Translations under genes and position numbers: made by a program
From: Anseranas semipalmata
Lineage: Eukaryota; Chordata; Aves; Anseriformes; Anseranatidae
Assembly: GCA_013399115.1 (NCBI GenBank)
Contig: VXAA01004089.1
Location: 310,728-374,727, forward strand
Length of the DNA stretch: 64,000 bases
Direction: 5' to 3'
Notes under the pieces: model-generated
The model's input: only the letters and a program-made list of their open reading frames with translations
Databases searched by the model: none
Told to the model about the DNA's origin: nothing
Shown: piece by piece, positions 23,537 to 35,855 of the stretch
How the letters are laid out: every line of letters begins with the position of its first letter
Position numbering within the stretch: the first letter of the stretch is position 1

Positions 23537-25312
23537 ATTGGCCTTATAACTAGAGATGTGCTAGAATTTTTTATTATTATTATTTTATTTTTTGTCCCAT
23601 CAAGATCAATCTCTCCACACTGAAGACCTGCATTCCCTTAAGATTACGATGTCTATCAGCCTTTAATTGGGTGGCAAGAAGGTGTCCATTTCCTTTAAAG
23701 ACACAGTAGTTCTGGCAGCAAAATTCATATAGATGTGTATTTTGTACGCATAAAGGCTCTGGAATTTGGTCAAGATATTCTATAGACAAACTTGGCTTCG
23801 TTCTGCTCTGCAGATTTAAAACGGTATAAGTGACACCAACAGATAAGTATCAGGCCTGGCATGTTTTCAAATAGTCTGATAGCTAGAATAAGAAAGCAGT
23901 ATAAAACAAACCTCCTCCTGGTATAACTTTATCGAAATCAATGATATACATAATACAGACACAATCCTGTGGGGAGAGGTCTCAAAATCTCCATGTAACT
24001 TAATATTCCTGACATCAGGAGTGGAACTATTTTACCAGTGCTTCATAAGCAGAACTCCCCCATCACAATCACAGAGGATGGTTCTTGGAGGATGAGCTAA
24101 GACAGTACTCCCCTAAAATGGTCATGCTTTGTAATGCTGGTTCAGTTTTCAAATGAGACACGAAATAATGTCACTGTCACGATGCATTTACTATCGTGGT
24201 ATTCAAATATCAAGAGATCATTTCACAAAGGAGATACTGCTACATTCCACATGATGGCAGGAGATCTGTTTTTCTTATTGCAAAAGCAGAGCTTACAGTT
24301 TAAGATTGTCCTATTAAATATAGCAAGATAAGCAATCTCTCATATTCTCCAAGCTGTTTTAGAATGATGTGTTCTCAAGACATACTCAAAAGGGACAATT
24401 CTTCTTTCTATATGAAGAAAAAACAAACATGCTGAAGTAGTTTTTCAGTTTACTTACATGATAAAATAATAGAGATGTCTTGTAAAATAATACATACAAG
24501 CAAACTGGTATTTCAGAGCAGATTTACAGTGCTTAGGGTTCTTTGTTGTTGTTGTTGAACATAATTAGGTTAACTTACTGTGGAGTGTTTTTAGAATGCA
24601 AATTTTGCTCTTTATGCTTTTTTTTTTTTAATAGAAAGGAATGCTCAGTCACAATTTAATTTGACTGACTTTAGATTATCTTAATATAAGACTTTCTGCT
24701 TATATTTTCAACTTAAGAAATACTAAAAACATTAGCTCTGCTACCTTTTTTTTTCCTTTTCTTTTGTTCCTGGAAGTTGAAGAACTTCAGCATATCTTTT
24801 CTGGAGAGGATTTGTAGCGCTTCGATTGAAAAATCAAACATGGGATTTGTTAAAAATATATAACAGAGATGTTCTGTGTCCAAGTATTTAGTTGGCAGTG
24901 GAAAAAAAAAAAAAAAAAAGAAATTTTAAAATCTATGAATTTTAAATAGTTATTTTTTACTGTATTAAGTTTGATTGTTATTATTTCTTTTAATTATCTA
25001 CCAGCCATCTGTTTTATTGGTAGGTATAAAAAGTAAGGAAAAAAAAAAATAAAATAATGAACTTAACAATACTTTTCACTGTTTACTCATATACAAAAAC
25101 AAGGAAAGTAGGAGAAAATCTCACATGATTTGTTTTTCTCTTGTTTGCAGCTCATCTTTAAGCAATATACATGAATCATTAAATACTTATGCAAGCGTAT
25201 GTTCTGTTAAGAAGTGCACCGAGTTCATCCCCTGTTTTGCTCTATCAGGGAGTGCCCAATTCTTTTGGCAAGTTCCTCTTTATTGACTTGATTTTAGGGA
25301 CAGAAAACAATC

Positions 25313-25340
25313 ATGGTATGATATTCTGACATCATACCAT
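25313..25340. repeat. Perfect 10-bp inverted repeat (hairpin)
   Basis: ATGGTATGAT (25313-25322) and ATCATACCAT (25331-25340) are exact reverse complements separated by 8 nt. Confidence 0.85.
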
Positions 25341-26363
25341 TCAGGCCTCTGACACAACAAAACTAGATGGTGGGCAGCCATTGGGAGAAGTTATTTACAG
25401 GTTAGAAACTAAAGATATATGCTAAATACATTAATTCTACAGTTTTCATGTATGAACTCAATACTTAAATTTTATTGATTTTATTTTTTTCCTCATCTAT
25501 GACAAAGGCTGATCTCATTTGTGGTTGAGCTGCAGTGGTGGGTTGGTGGGTGCAGCTAGCAGGAGATGCCGGCAGTTCCGCAACTCCTAGTGACTCAACA
25601 TGGGAGAGGAGGAAGCCTGTAGCAAGCAACAAAGTGAAACACCCCGTGTTAATATGAGCAGGAGCTCTCAGCACGTTGCTCCCCAGGGCCTGGTGGGGAT
25701 GGGTATCATCTTTCCACCAGACATAGAAAGGGGGAGAACCAGCTGAGAACCACGCTTGACTGCATGTTGGTTGGGAACTGCAAGGTGGTCACTTATTCCC
25801 TAAAACACCCCCAACGTCTGGGCTATGGAAACAAGTATAGTCCCATGGATTATTCAGTGCTTGGGAAAACATGGAACCAACACGCTGTTTAAATTTAACT
25901 TAAACCTCTCTAAAGCTATCTTTTAAAAACAAACAAAAGAGGAGATATTCCCCTTTGGTTTTATAATGGAGCCAGCAGAGAGTGAAGCACACTGCTTAAA
26001 CTATAAGTCCATCAAAGGCTGGCACCTCCTTACTTAATAAACCTTTCTCTTTGTGTATTTGAGTCACACGATCATTTTAACTGCATTTTAGTACTGTTAG
26101 CTCTGGGGAGACAACTCAGCTTTTGGCTCAGAGATCAGGAACGGAACTGTAGGATAATTTTCAATTATAATATCTCTCCTATTGATGATGAATGATACCC
26201 AAGAAAGAAAACAAAAACCTGTGCATGATAACCTAGTTTTAACTTGTAACCTAAACAGATGTGATCTGTGGACTTTGAGACTTAATAACAATGGAATGCC
26301 ATATTATTATTTTCCAATACTTTCTGAAGAGGAATTTCCCTGAATGGGTGCTGATGACAATTA

Positions 26364-26371
<8 letters not shown>

Positions 26372-26399
<28 letters not shown>
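26372..26399. repeat. A28 homopolymer
   Basis: Twenty-eight A after (TA)n. No SINE or L1 body precedes it; bird CR1 elements lack poly-A tails, so it is a microsatellite rather than a retrotransposon tail. Confidence 0.95.
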
Positions 26400-26401
<2 letters not shown>

Positions 26402-26796
26402 ACAGATCAGTGCTTAAAATACCAGCTAGCCAAGCAATATTCATTTTATAACTCTCCCTTGTTTGGTGCTCTTTAGCTTGTTTTTGGCATGTCTCTTAAT
26501 ATGGAGAAAGAACAGATTGATTAGTTTCTATTTGGTTTCTAGTCTGTTGTTTGTCCCAACACTCATGAACTAATATAAAATTTCTGTGATTAACTTGTAA
26601 GCACTTGAGGGGAGCATTTAATTATGGGCTTTATTTATCTTCTTATCTCCTTTATATACACCCTAAGTAGATTTTGTTCTTGAAAAATCAAACCAAAAAA
26701 CTCCCCTGCAAAAACTGTAGATTTTGAACAAAAGTAGACTCAGCTATGCCTCTTTAATAAAAGTGTGGGTAAATTTTGGAGGAACTGAAAAAGCTG

Positions 26797-26847
26797 TTTC
26801 TTTCTTTCTTTCTTTTCGTTTTTTTTCTTTCCTTTTTTTTTTTTTTT
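26797..26847. repeat. (TTTC)n and T-rich pyrimidine tract
   Basis: Four to five TTTC units followed by T runs, interrupted by one G. It ends in TTTTTCAG, which looks like a splice acceptor but has no supported exon behind it. Confidence 0.88.
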
Positions 26848-27480
26848 CAGTATAAATGCGATCTTGAAAATCCACAAATCAAAATGCTTATCTTCTGTTG
26901 GTGCCAGCACATAACGCATGACTCCTTGGTAGATGAATGTCTACCCATAGAATGCATTATTAGTCTATTTAGCTTCATGTGCTGTGCTGACCTACTTTAA
27001 CTTATTCTTAATAATGCACAGCACTGGAGCAATATTGACTCATATACTCATTTCTCATATACTATGAGGCATTAATAATGCATTACGTTTTTTCCTCCGA
27101 AGCAAAGATATGGTTAAATCAAATGGATCCTAATGTGAACATCAACAAATGAAACAGATTGGCCCTTGTATGAGCAAAATGACATTCTATAAGGAAGGTA
27201 TTTCATTCTGCTTCCCCTGACAAATGTTTCCTTAAATATGTCATTGCCGTTTTATGTTCAGTAAGGTGGGGCTTCTGTTTTTTGCTGGGTTTTAGTATAA
27301 CATTCAACAGTAGTTTTTTTTACCTGCATCTAGAAAAAAAGACTGTCGAGCACGTTTTAAAAAGCACTGATAAAGCAAATCCTCCCAGAATGAAAACCTT
27401 AACAAAAATGTTTAAAATAAGCATTGCTAAAAGGGAATTGTATCACAATCAGGAGCAGATGATGAGATAGTAAAAGCAAA

Positions 27481-27523
27481 TAACAACAACAACAACAACA
27501 ACAATAATAATAATAATAATAAA
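27481..27523. repeat. Compound (AAC)n(AAT)n microsatellite
   Basis: Seven AAC-type units pass into six AAT-type units. The reverse strand gives a poly-leucine artefact in the frame 27427-27639. Confidence 0.95.
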
Positions 27524-28139
27524 TTAAAATAAAAAACTGCATAATTCATTTTAAATAAATAAATTCCTCTAAAACATTTGACACCTCCTGAATCTAATGA
27601 GACTGAATTGCTGATGAGGAAAACTAAAAAAGAAATCAATCAATATAATTACATTTTTTTATTATTATTACTATTTGTAGACAACAACAGGGCAAACAGA
27701 GTTTTCTATATTCAAAACTTGCATATGAAAATTTTGGTGCACCATTAAAATATCCCCTACCCCCTGCAATCCTATTTTTCACTATTATTATTACCTAGGA
27801 TGAACAAATTGATTCTAGTTGATGACTGGACACATTGCATTGCTGAAATGCAAGAAATTGGATAGTTTCTCCTTTCTCTCTGTGCTAGGGTAACTTGCAC
27901 CTAAAAAAGCAACAGCAGTATAAGCCATCAGTCCCTGGGAACAGAAAGCCAAATTCAGCCATTTAACTAGATTTATTTTATTTTTATTTTTATGCAGGCT
28001 GTGCTTGTTTTCAAGAAATGCAGTACAAATGTTATTAGCTGCCCTGCTTGCACTATAAAACTCAGATTTCAGAAGATATATCAGCATTCTTAGCCCTGAT
28101 CCTTTTAATATTTTTAACACTGTAAGGCACAATTAGCTC

Positions 28140-28460
28140 AGGTGAAATAGCAGTTACACTATTTTCAAATAAAAGTACATGGAATAAGAATCAACTTGGA
28201 TAGTCTAAGACAATATTTTTTATTTAAAAATATTGACTGCTTTATATAAATCATTAAATGTTGTGACAGCTCTTCTGTACTGAAATAATTAACAAGCTTT
28301 GTTAATTGTTAATAATTTTTTAAAAAACAAATTTTCAACTTTATGCCACAGATAAAACTTCAATTTGCTGTAGAGTTTCAAGAACATTAATTAATTAGTT
28401 TTTCAGAGATCTAATTAGTTAGATATTGGCCTTCAAAAATAGTTATACCTATAATATCAG
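28140..28460. promoter_or_regulatory. AT-rich block dense in TAAT-core motifs, with hairpins
   Basis: Many TAATTA-type homeodomain cores (AATTAACAAGC, TTGTTAATTGTTAATAA, CATTAATTAATTAG, ATCTAATTAGTTAGA). Two perfect inverted repeats are present: 28211-28220 with 28226-28235, and 28287-28295 with 28299-28307. It may be an enhancer or a scaffold-attachment-type AT block. Confidence 0.2.
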
Positions 28461-28699
28461 GATTTTAAAATCTCCACCAGTTTTAAAAGCCACCAACAGC
28501 AGAAACTATTTTTTCTTCAAATGCCTCTATTAGTTGTTCTTCCTTGGAAATGGGAATATTTTCTTAATATGCAATAAGGAAACAACTTTTACAGGCTCAT
28601 GTGAATATGTAACTTCTCAAACAAAAGAAAAAGACTTTGACAATTTCCTCCAGTACAGTACAAAGAAATGTTCTGAAAAGATTTAAAACAGTTGTTACA

Positions 28700-28720
28700 T
28701 TTATTTATTTATTTATTTAT
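28700..28720. repeat. (TTTA)5 microsatellite
   Basis: Five TTTA units. The inverse type, (AAAT)n, is at 46950-46972. Confidence 0.92.
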
Positions 28721-29535
28721 AAATAAAGGAATAGCAGTATAAGCCATAAGTCCCAGGTATATCCCTGCATGGATTTTAAGGACATAGAAAACAGATTTTT
28801 ATTATTTTTAGGAATTTTCAGAGAACAGAGCAGGGTCTTTATCCAACATCTGCTGATTTGACAAGACTGTGCCTCCAATCCAAATGTCCAGTTACTGAAG
28901 CAATGACACAAATACATCACTGCGCTGGCACAGCCTTGCCAGACGTTGTGACCTGCATGGCTGGAAGGGAAGTACCCAGATCACAGGAAGAAAAGGTTGG
29001 GTGAGCGTGTTAAAAAGCCTGCCAGTGTTTATGTGACTTGCATGGTATCTTCGGCACGGCTACAATCACGTGTTTGTTTTTTTGTTTGCATTTTTTTTTT
29101 TTCCAAATACATAAATAAAGTCAATGAAACAACCAGGTTCTTTGGCTCCCTTCCTTCATGAGACTTGGCATTGCTCCCCTGTAGATATGTATCCTGTAGG
29201 ATACTTTTACCTGCATGTTCTCACAGGAGAGCATACTTATAGAAAGACCCTTTTCCTAATAGTATGTGAAAACTACAGGGATTTTTTGTGTGTGTGTTTT
29301 ATTCCACAACAAAAGTCTTCAGTGTCTGTCTCTTTTCTAAACAGTAATTAAAAGGTTTATGTTTGTGTACCTATGCTGGTTTTAGAAAACTACATCCCTT
29401 GTGATTTAGAGCAGGGTCTCAAACAAGCTTCTTCCCAGTTTATTGTTGTGAATGATGATATGACTGATATCTTCCTCGCCCTACCCTATCCTCCCTTGGA
29501 ATCTAATCATTCTTTAAACAGAAATCATGTCTCCA

Positions 29536-29620
29536 AGAAAAAAAAAAAAAAGAGAGAGAGAAGAAGAAGAAGAAGAAGAAGAAAGAAAGAAAAATAAAGA
29601 AAAAGCAGGTACAATGAGTT
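29536..29620. repeat. Compound purine microsatellite A(n)(AG)n(AAG)n(AAAG)n
   Basis: A run, then AG units, AAG units and AAAG units, about 80 nt almost entirely purine. It creates an Arg/Lys-rich artefact frame (29373-29597). Confidence 0.93.
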
Positions 29621-30690
29621 AGCACTTTCTTCACAGTAAAACTTCCCATTCCCATTGAGAAAATTCCTAAGCAGCTCCCCTTATAGATACAAATGCTGTC
29701 AGTGTACATATACAGTTCATTTCATTGTACCATTATTGACATTGACACAGAATTTCTTATCTCTAGCTTTCAAAGATCAACAAGACATCAATGGGATTTT
29801 TCTTCAATGAGACAAGCCAGCGCATGATGAAATTGGGTTGCAACGTTGCGAACTCATTAAAGGTGCTGTTCTAAAAAAAAGTATGTAACCAGGGTTTTGC
29901 CAGCTAATAAATGACCCTGGATTTTTTAATTATTGTATGTCACATTTGGAATTGCTGGGTAAATTGTAAGGACACATTTTCATAAGATTTAAGTACACAC
30001 AGTCCTGTTCTCTACTTCTAGCAGACAATATCTCCTGGTCACATTGTATTACAGAATCCTGTAGTCTCCGTACACTCTGGGATATGGGGAGAATTGCATG
30101 GTTATTCCCATACTATCTCTCAGAGAACCTGCAGTGCCTCGTTCCCCACTCTGCAGCAAACTGAATTTGATTTGCATAGTATTCTAAAATACACTAAAAC
30201 AAAATACCAATACTGAAAGAGGCATCCAGACTTTCAGTGCTCTAAAATAAATACTGTAAGTTCTACCTGCAGCTCAATCTCATAATGATAAGGTAGAATC
30301 TTCAATTTAATAACTAAATTCATTTTTCCTTCCTTGAAATAAATGCAGTTATTAAAGCCAGAAGAATCACTGGCAGTTTCTCACAGCTTGCACTGTAAGC
30401 TGAAAATGGCATTCTCATCACACCATTAATTAATGTTCTTGATGCAAAGAGATATGCGATAGATTTATGTTTCACATGTAATATTACTTTGGCATGCTTT
30501 ATGTTCCTGGAGTTACAGTGCACATCAATAGCCCAACACATTGATAACCTGAGTATCAGTATGGCTATAAAACCTGATTCTCCTAACATTTTGCACAATT
30601 TTCAGTACACTGGTCCTGGGAATGGGTCCTTCTGGATGCTCTGAAAGTGACACACAAATCAGAGGAGCTGTATGATATCTCAAATCAGAC

Positions 30691-31345
30691 TTCCTTTCCT
30701 TTCCTTTCCTTTCCTTTCCTTTCCTTTCCTTTCCTTTCCTTTCCTTTCCTTTCCTTTCCTTTCCTTTCCTTTCCTTTCCTTTCCTTTCCTTTCCTTTCCT
30801 TTCCTTTCCTTTCCTTTCCTTTCCTTTCCTTTCCTTTCCTTTCCTTTCCTTTCCTTTCCTTTCCTTTCCTTTCCTTTCCTTTCCTTTCCTTTCCTTTCCT
30901 TTCCTTTCCTTTCCTTTCCTTTCCTTTCCTTTCCTTTCCTTTCCTTTCCTTTCCTTTCCTTTCCTTTCCTTTCCTTTCCTTTCCTTTCCTTTCCTTTCCT
31001 TTCCTTTCCTTTCCTTTCCTTTCCTTTCCTTTCCTTTCCTTTCCTTTCCTTTCCTTTCCTTTCCTTTCCTTTCCTTTCCTTTCCTTTCCTTTCCTTTCCT
31101 TTCCTTTCCTTTCCTTTCCTTTCCTTTCCTTTCCTTTCCTTTCCTTTCCTTTCCTTTCCTTTCCTTTCCTTTCCTTTCCTTTCCTTTCCTTTCCTTTCCT
31201 TTCCTTTCCTTTCCTTTCCTTTCCTTTCCTTTCCTTTCCTTTCCTTTCCTTTCCTTTCCTTTCCTTTCCTTTCCTTTCCTTTCCTTTCCTTTCCTTTCCT
31301 TTCCTTTCCTTTCCTTTCCTTTCCTTTCCTTTCCTTTCCTTTCCT
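30691..31345. repeat. (TTCCT)131 perfect pentanucleotide array
   Basis: The unit TTCCT (AAAGG class on the other strand) repeats 131 times with no substitution, insertion or change of phase, giving 655 bp. It starts abruptly after ...AATCAGAC and ends where the unit breaks into irregular TTTC/TCTC pyrimidines. The array is stop-free in every frame, so it produces long meaningless frames (FLSFP and KGKER repeats). Perfection over this length suggests recent expansion or homogenisation, and the true length may differ from the assembled length. Such homopurine-homopyrimidine mirror repeats can form triplex (H-) DNA; that is knowledge of the class, not something the sequence proves. Confidence 0.98.
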
Positions 31346-31403
31346 TCTTTTTTTCTTCTCTCTCTCTCTCTCTTTTCTTTTTTTTCTCTTTTCTTCTTCT
31401 TTC
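31346..31403. repeat. Degenerate pyrimidine tail of the pentamer array
   Basis: Directly after the perfect array, 58 nt contain only C and T, mixing T runs, a (TC)n stretch at about 31359-31372 and TTC units. With the array and the C at 30690 it makes one uninterrupted pyrimidine tract of about 713 nt. It probably represents the older, decayed edge of the array. Confidence 0.9.
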
Positions 31404-34400
31404 AACTTGCAGAGGAGACAGTTTGAGAAGAATAAAAACTTTTGGACTTCTGAACACAAAGACGTCACTTTCACTTTTCCACTGCTTAGGGTTTGTCCCC
31501 TCATTGGTAACCAGCCACACCCAAACTCAACTCAGGTCTTTATTGTGCTCGATGTGGCATCACCTGACTTAAGATACAACTTTAATTACTATTGTCCTCT
31601 ATTTTAGTTTAAAGGGCTTGAAACAATGCAACAGCTATGGCACAACCCCTCAGAGTGGCATTTTTCACTAGGATGCTAAAGGCATGTTTTGCATGTTTTG
31701 GAGAGCAATGTAAGTGCACATGAAGGTATTTGTCAATGCAAGATTTGTAGGACTTGTAGTGAGGAATTATGTAGGACAGAAGGAGAGTGTTTTTGACACC
31801 ACTTGTCTCTATAACAGCAATTTTATATTTACAGGTTTCAAATTAATGATTTCCACTTCTTTTTCTTTATTTGCTCCTGTGCTTCCAAACTGGAAACTCT
31901 TGCTATTACAGGTAGGGTTCATGATTTCTCTAGAGAAAGAATGAAGACATGAATGTACATCTAGCTCTAGTTACGTGGTGATGTCTCTATTCAAATAGCA
32001 GAATATCTACTCAAAATTTTGGAGCTAAGTGCAGTAAAACTGGTGTGTCATCAGACTCAGTTCTATACCTAACCAGCCTGCTCTCCTGGTAAGATATGAT
32101 CTAATACAATTTAAAAAGAGATAACATCAACTGGGAGGAAAGTTTGTGTCAATAAGTTTAGAAAGGTGTTTTGTTTGCCTAGTAGCACATGATTTTACTT
32201 CATATTTCACTTGTAAAGTATATAGGCTAGAGTATAAACTGAGTTTTTGTAGGAAAAAGAATCTAGTACTTTTCAAGTGGTGAACCTTACAGTGGTAAGT
32301 TTCTGTATGGTATCTCCTTTTTCATACGAGACACTGAGGAACAGAAAACTACAATGTGATTCATTTCAGCAAATTTCGGGCATGTATGTGCTTTTTTGAA
32401 AACTGCAACAGAACTTTTCTTCTTCAGCTGTCCATATATTCAGGGGAGACAAATAGGCACTTCTAGACGTAATTCATCTGACTTAATTGAGAAGAATATT
32501 TGAGAATGTGATAAACAGTGCTCTGGGTTTCACGGGCTATATCAGCTAGATTTCCCCTGACTATAAAGACAAACTGGAATGACTTGCACAGACAGATGCA
32601 TTCATTGTCAAAACCTACACTTGGTCAGGTGAATCCCATCCATTTTGAGTGGCAAGTAAGGAAGACTACAATGGAATAGTTTCCCCCATGTTGGTACCCT
32701 GACCACCTTTAAAAGACCTGAAAACAAAGTTTTGTCAAAGGTAATGTCGGTGTAACTCTCCCTCCATGCTTCCTAGCCTTTATCCTCTGTTATCCAACGT
32801 ATCTTATGGCCTTCAGCAGGGGTGCTAAAAAATAAATGTGTGCTGGCCTGCAAATATGCTTTATTTAATATCTAACCAGTAAGGGTGCTATACCACTTAG
32901 TCAAAAGTTTCAAAGATCAATGGAGTACATAGCTAGAGTTATAGTGCTAAAAGTTGAAGGCAAAAAGAGTGTGCAAAAGGTTTCAGATCATCTCAGATCC
33001 TTCCTCTAAGTGCATTCAGTCTCTGTTGGAATCATCCTATCTCATTGTCATGCATTTAGTCCACAGGGCTGCAAGTAACTCCTCCTGCTCCCCAAGTCAC
33101 GGTGTGCATGAAGTGGTGGGCAAGGACGATCAATCCGTGTGTTGAGTCACATGTGGTTCATGTGCAACAACCCATGCCAGGATAATGCTGTGATTGAGGA
33201 ACAGTCTGCGCACAGGACAGAAGTTTCTGAGTAGCTAACTTCTTGGATATGGGAGGAAGTTAAGGAGGGCTGGTAAGGCAGTGTCACCCAACCTACTTCC
33301 ACTGGGCAACAGCATGATTTGACCCTGGGGTGGCTGTGGCTCTCTCGGATGTGAAACACAGCAGGAGTTCCCTCCACCACTGCCACCCCATGCTCCCTAC
33401 CTCTCTCTTCCATATGGAAATTTTGGAATGTGACCCACAGAATCAGGGAGGTAGGATGGGAACAACAGTATCCAAAGAACATGGATAATTGCTTACAATT
33501 AATACTGACAATTGCACAATCACATGTGAAAGAGTTATATTACACAATCTCTTACATAACACCTAATCTTAACCCAATTCTGCTTCACTGCATATGTCTA
33601 ATGCTAAACTACACTTGTCATTTAGGAGGCAGAATATACCCATTTAAGTAAAATTAAAAAAAGGATGTTACAGCTCTTGAATTATTCAGGAATCTGATGA
33701 AAAAGCAACATTTCTGGGTTTACTGAGGTTTATTTTATTTAAGACATTTTTGCTGTAATATCATTTGCTATCTCAACTCCTGGGATACTGATGTAGATTA
33801 TTAAATTGTGCCTGAAGTAATTTTTAATGGTTCTAAAAGGAGGCAAAAGATGAGCTTCTTAACAGAAAATGACAGTACATTTCCCTTACCATTAGTCTTT
33901 GATTTTTCTTTTTCAGCAGGATATTCCGTATCAACATAAAGTCATTTTGTATTTCAACAGACACTTTTCCCAGTCTCACCAACCCCAAAGGTAATCTTAC
34001 CACAGTTAAGGGATGTGCCTCAATTTTGAGTATCTTCATGAACCCCAAATTCCGTGTCACTGAAGCAAAACTGTGTTTTAAAACAATTCAACATCCCGCA
34101 GTGCAAAACAAGATCTGCCTGGGTGAGTTACTAGTTATGGTTATCATTATTGACTGTAACCATATCAGCTTGTAACTGTGATCTCTAAAGTTTTGTCCCA
34201 TATCTTGCAAAATGCAATCCCAAAGAATCCTCCTGAAGATTCCTTCAGCTTCTGCTCTGGAGTATGGAGGAGCTGCTCAGAGAGACATTGTTTTTTGTAA
34301 TCCAGGAAGACATAAAAAGTCATTTTAATGCTCTTGTCATAGGACAATAAGCCTGAAGGCTTGGCATAATATGGTCTCATTGCTACCAGTGCTTCCATGT

Positions 34401-35439
34401 TTGTTAGGCTGGATGTTAATTGCTCTAACAAGTTAAACTTCTCTCTGGCTGTCCTTAGATGTGATGTTGCCTAGAAGTGGCAAGAAGGTAGGTCTTTGTG
34501 GTTCGAGCATCCTTACCCTACAGTTGCATAATGATGCTATGGTCAGCTGAAGTTGGAAAATTTAATGAAATACAATATGAAGTAGGACTCTGCCTTGGAA
34601 AAGAATCTGCTGAAGAGGATCATGATCTATATATTTATGAATTGCGTATTTCTTTAACAAGAGCGAAAGATAATTCCTTTTCATGCTGCTGTAGAACTTA
34701 TTGCCATAGGATGTTGTGAAGGCCAAAGGAATGAATGGGTTAGAGAAGAAATTAATCAAATTAATAGAATAATCTATCAAAGCTATCATGTATTATTGTC
34801 CAGATAGTTTCAGCTAAAGGTGATCTAAGTCACTGATTATCAAAGGAAGAATTATTCTCTTTTCCTCCATATATTCTATTGTTCACTGTTAAAAAAAAAA
34901 AAACAACAAAAAAAAAAGATTCTGGGAAAGGTTCGTTTTGATCTGCCCCTGACTGCTGGTGTCATGTTCCTATGTTTCAGATCACTACTGTCACCTGAGA
35001 ATATGTCAGCAAAAACAGAGGAGTCCTATATAGTGGCAAATAAGCTAGATCAGGATTCTTTTCCAAGGGACAGTGAGTCTCAGAAAGAATATAAAGCCAT
35101 TCCACTTCAGTCCCCAGGCAGTATTTGGTTTGGTACTGAAATAGCTTTTACTGTGGAAAGGGAGTCCTATATCAAGTGCATCAAGTGTATATTGTCCAAT
35201 CTTCACAGCTGGTGTTGTAGTAAAGTCCTTTGCTAGCTACCATCACTTCTTTCATGCCTTTATGACTGTAGTTGCCACCCTTCTAAGCATCCTACAACAC
35301 CAGCCAGTGCCCAATGCCCCCCTGATATAAAAGCTGGAGGAATAAGGATTCCTAAAACTGTGCCAGTATTCTGCCAGTAACAGATTTGCCATTGCTTATG
35401 TATTCGTGCTCTGAGAACTATACTGGATGTTTCTTGGTT
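31404..35439. other. Single-copy DNA right of the pentamer array
   Basis: Frames of 60-111 codons on both strands (for example 33147-33482 minus) lack domains. A-rich run at 34891-34918. No repeat family recognised. Confidence 0.55.
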
Positions 35440-35855
35440 AAATGTACATTCTGTGACTTAATGTGGGTATACATTGATTTATTTTCATTCTGAATGAATT
35501 TATGTCACTCAATTACACAAGTAAAACAGGCTTTGGTTTAAAAAAAAAAAAGTATTAGCACAGCAGCTATTGAAAGGCACACACTATCTCTCACTTGTAG
35601 ATTTTTCTAATGTAAAGGCAAGCTTCAATTAGTTCAGCATGATATTTGGGTCATAACTGTCATAATGAAAGAATGAATAACAAAAAGTGGCTATAATCAG
35701 TGACGTAAGTTCAACCTGTTGATATATTGAGCAGGACTTTGATTTGAATTGTTTAGTTTTCAGTCATTTTTATTACCTTATTAATCAGCCTAAATCAAAG
35801 TTATTGCTTTGTCTTTTTAATCAGTGTTGTTCTTTTGGTACCTGTTGAGGGGCCC
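35440..35855. promoter_or_regulatory. Candidate conserved noncoding element
   Basis: Dense in homeodomain and SOX-like words: TCAATTACACAAG, CTTCAATTAGTTCAGC, TTATTAATCAGCC, AAAGTTATTGCTTTGTC, TTTTTAATCAGTG, plus a CRE-like TGACGTAAG at 35701. A short A run (35540-35551) splits it. No coding potential. Conservation is not demonstrable from one sequence. Confidence 0.25.

Larger units (their letters stand above)
23537..28139. other. Single-copy DNA with simple repeats only
   Basis: Holds A18 at 24902, the hairpin at 25313, A28 at 26372, the pyrimidine tract at 26797 and the AAC/AAT repeat at 27481. Words at 26577-26625 (CTTGTAAGCACTTGAGGG) resemble a MIR tail. No gene seen. Confidence 0.55.
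28461..30689. other. Single-copy DNA left of the pentamer array
   Basis: Contains (TTTA)5 at 28700 and the purine compound repeat at 29536. No gene or interspersed repeat recognised; the array boundary at 30690 is abrupt. Confidence 0.55.

Noticed and set aside
26797..26850. Strong-looking acceptor TTTTTTTCAG
   Set aside because: It is the end of a TTTC microsatellite; the downstream frame is short with no donor.
30691..31345. CRISPR-like direct repeats
   Set aside because: Five-base units with no spacers; a microsatellite in a vertebrate genome.
30525..31607. Open frames of 259-331 codons on both strands over the pentamer array
   Set aside because: The repeat has no stop codon in any frame; the products are pure FLSFP or KGKER repeats, an artefact of simple sequence.
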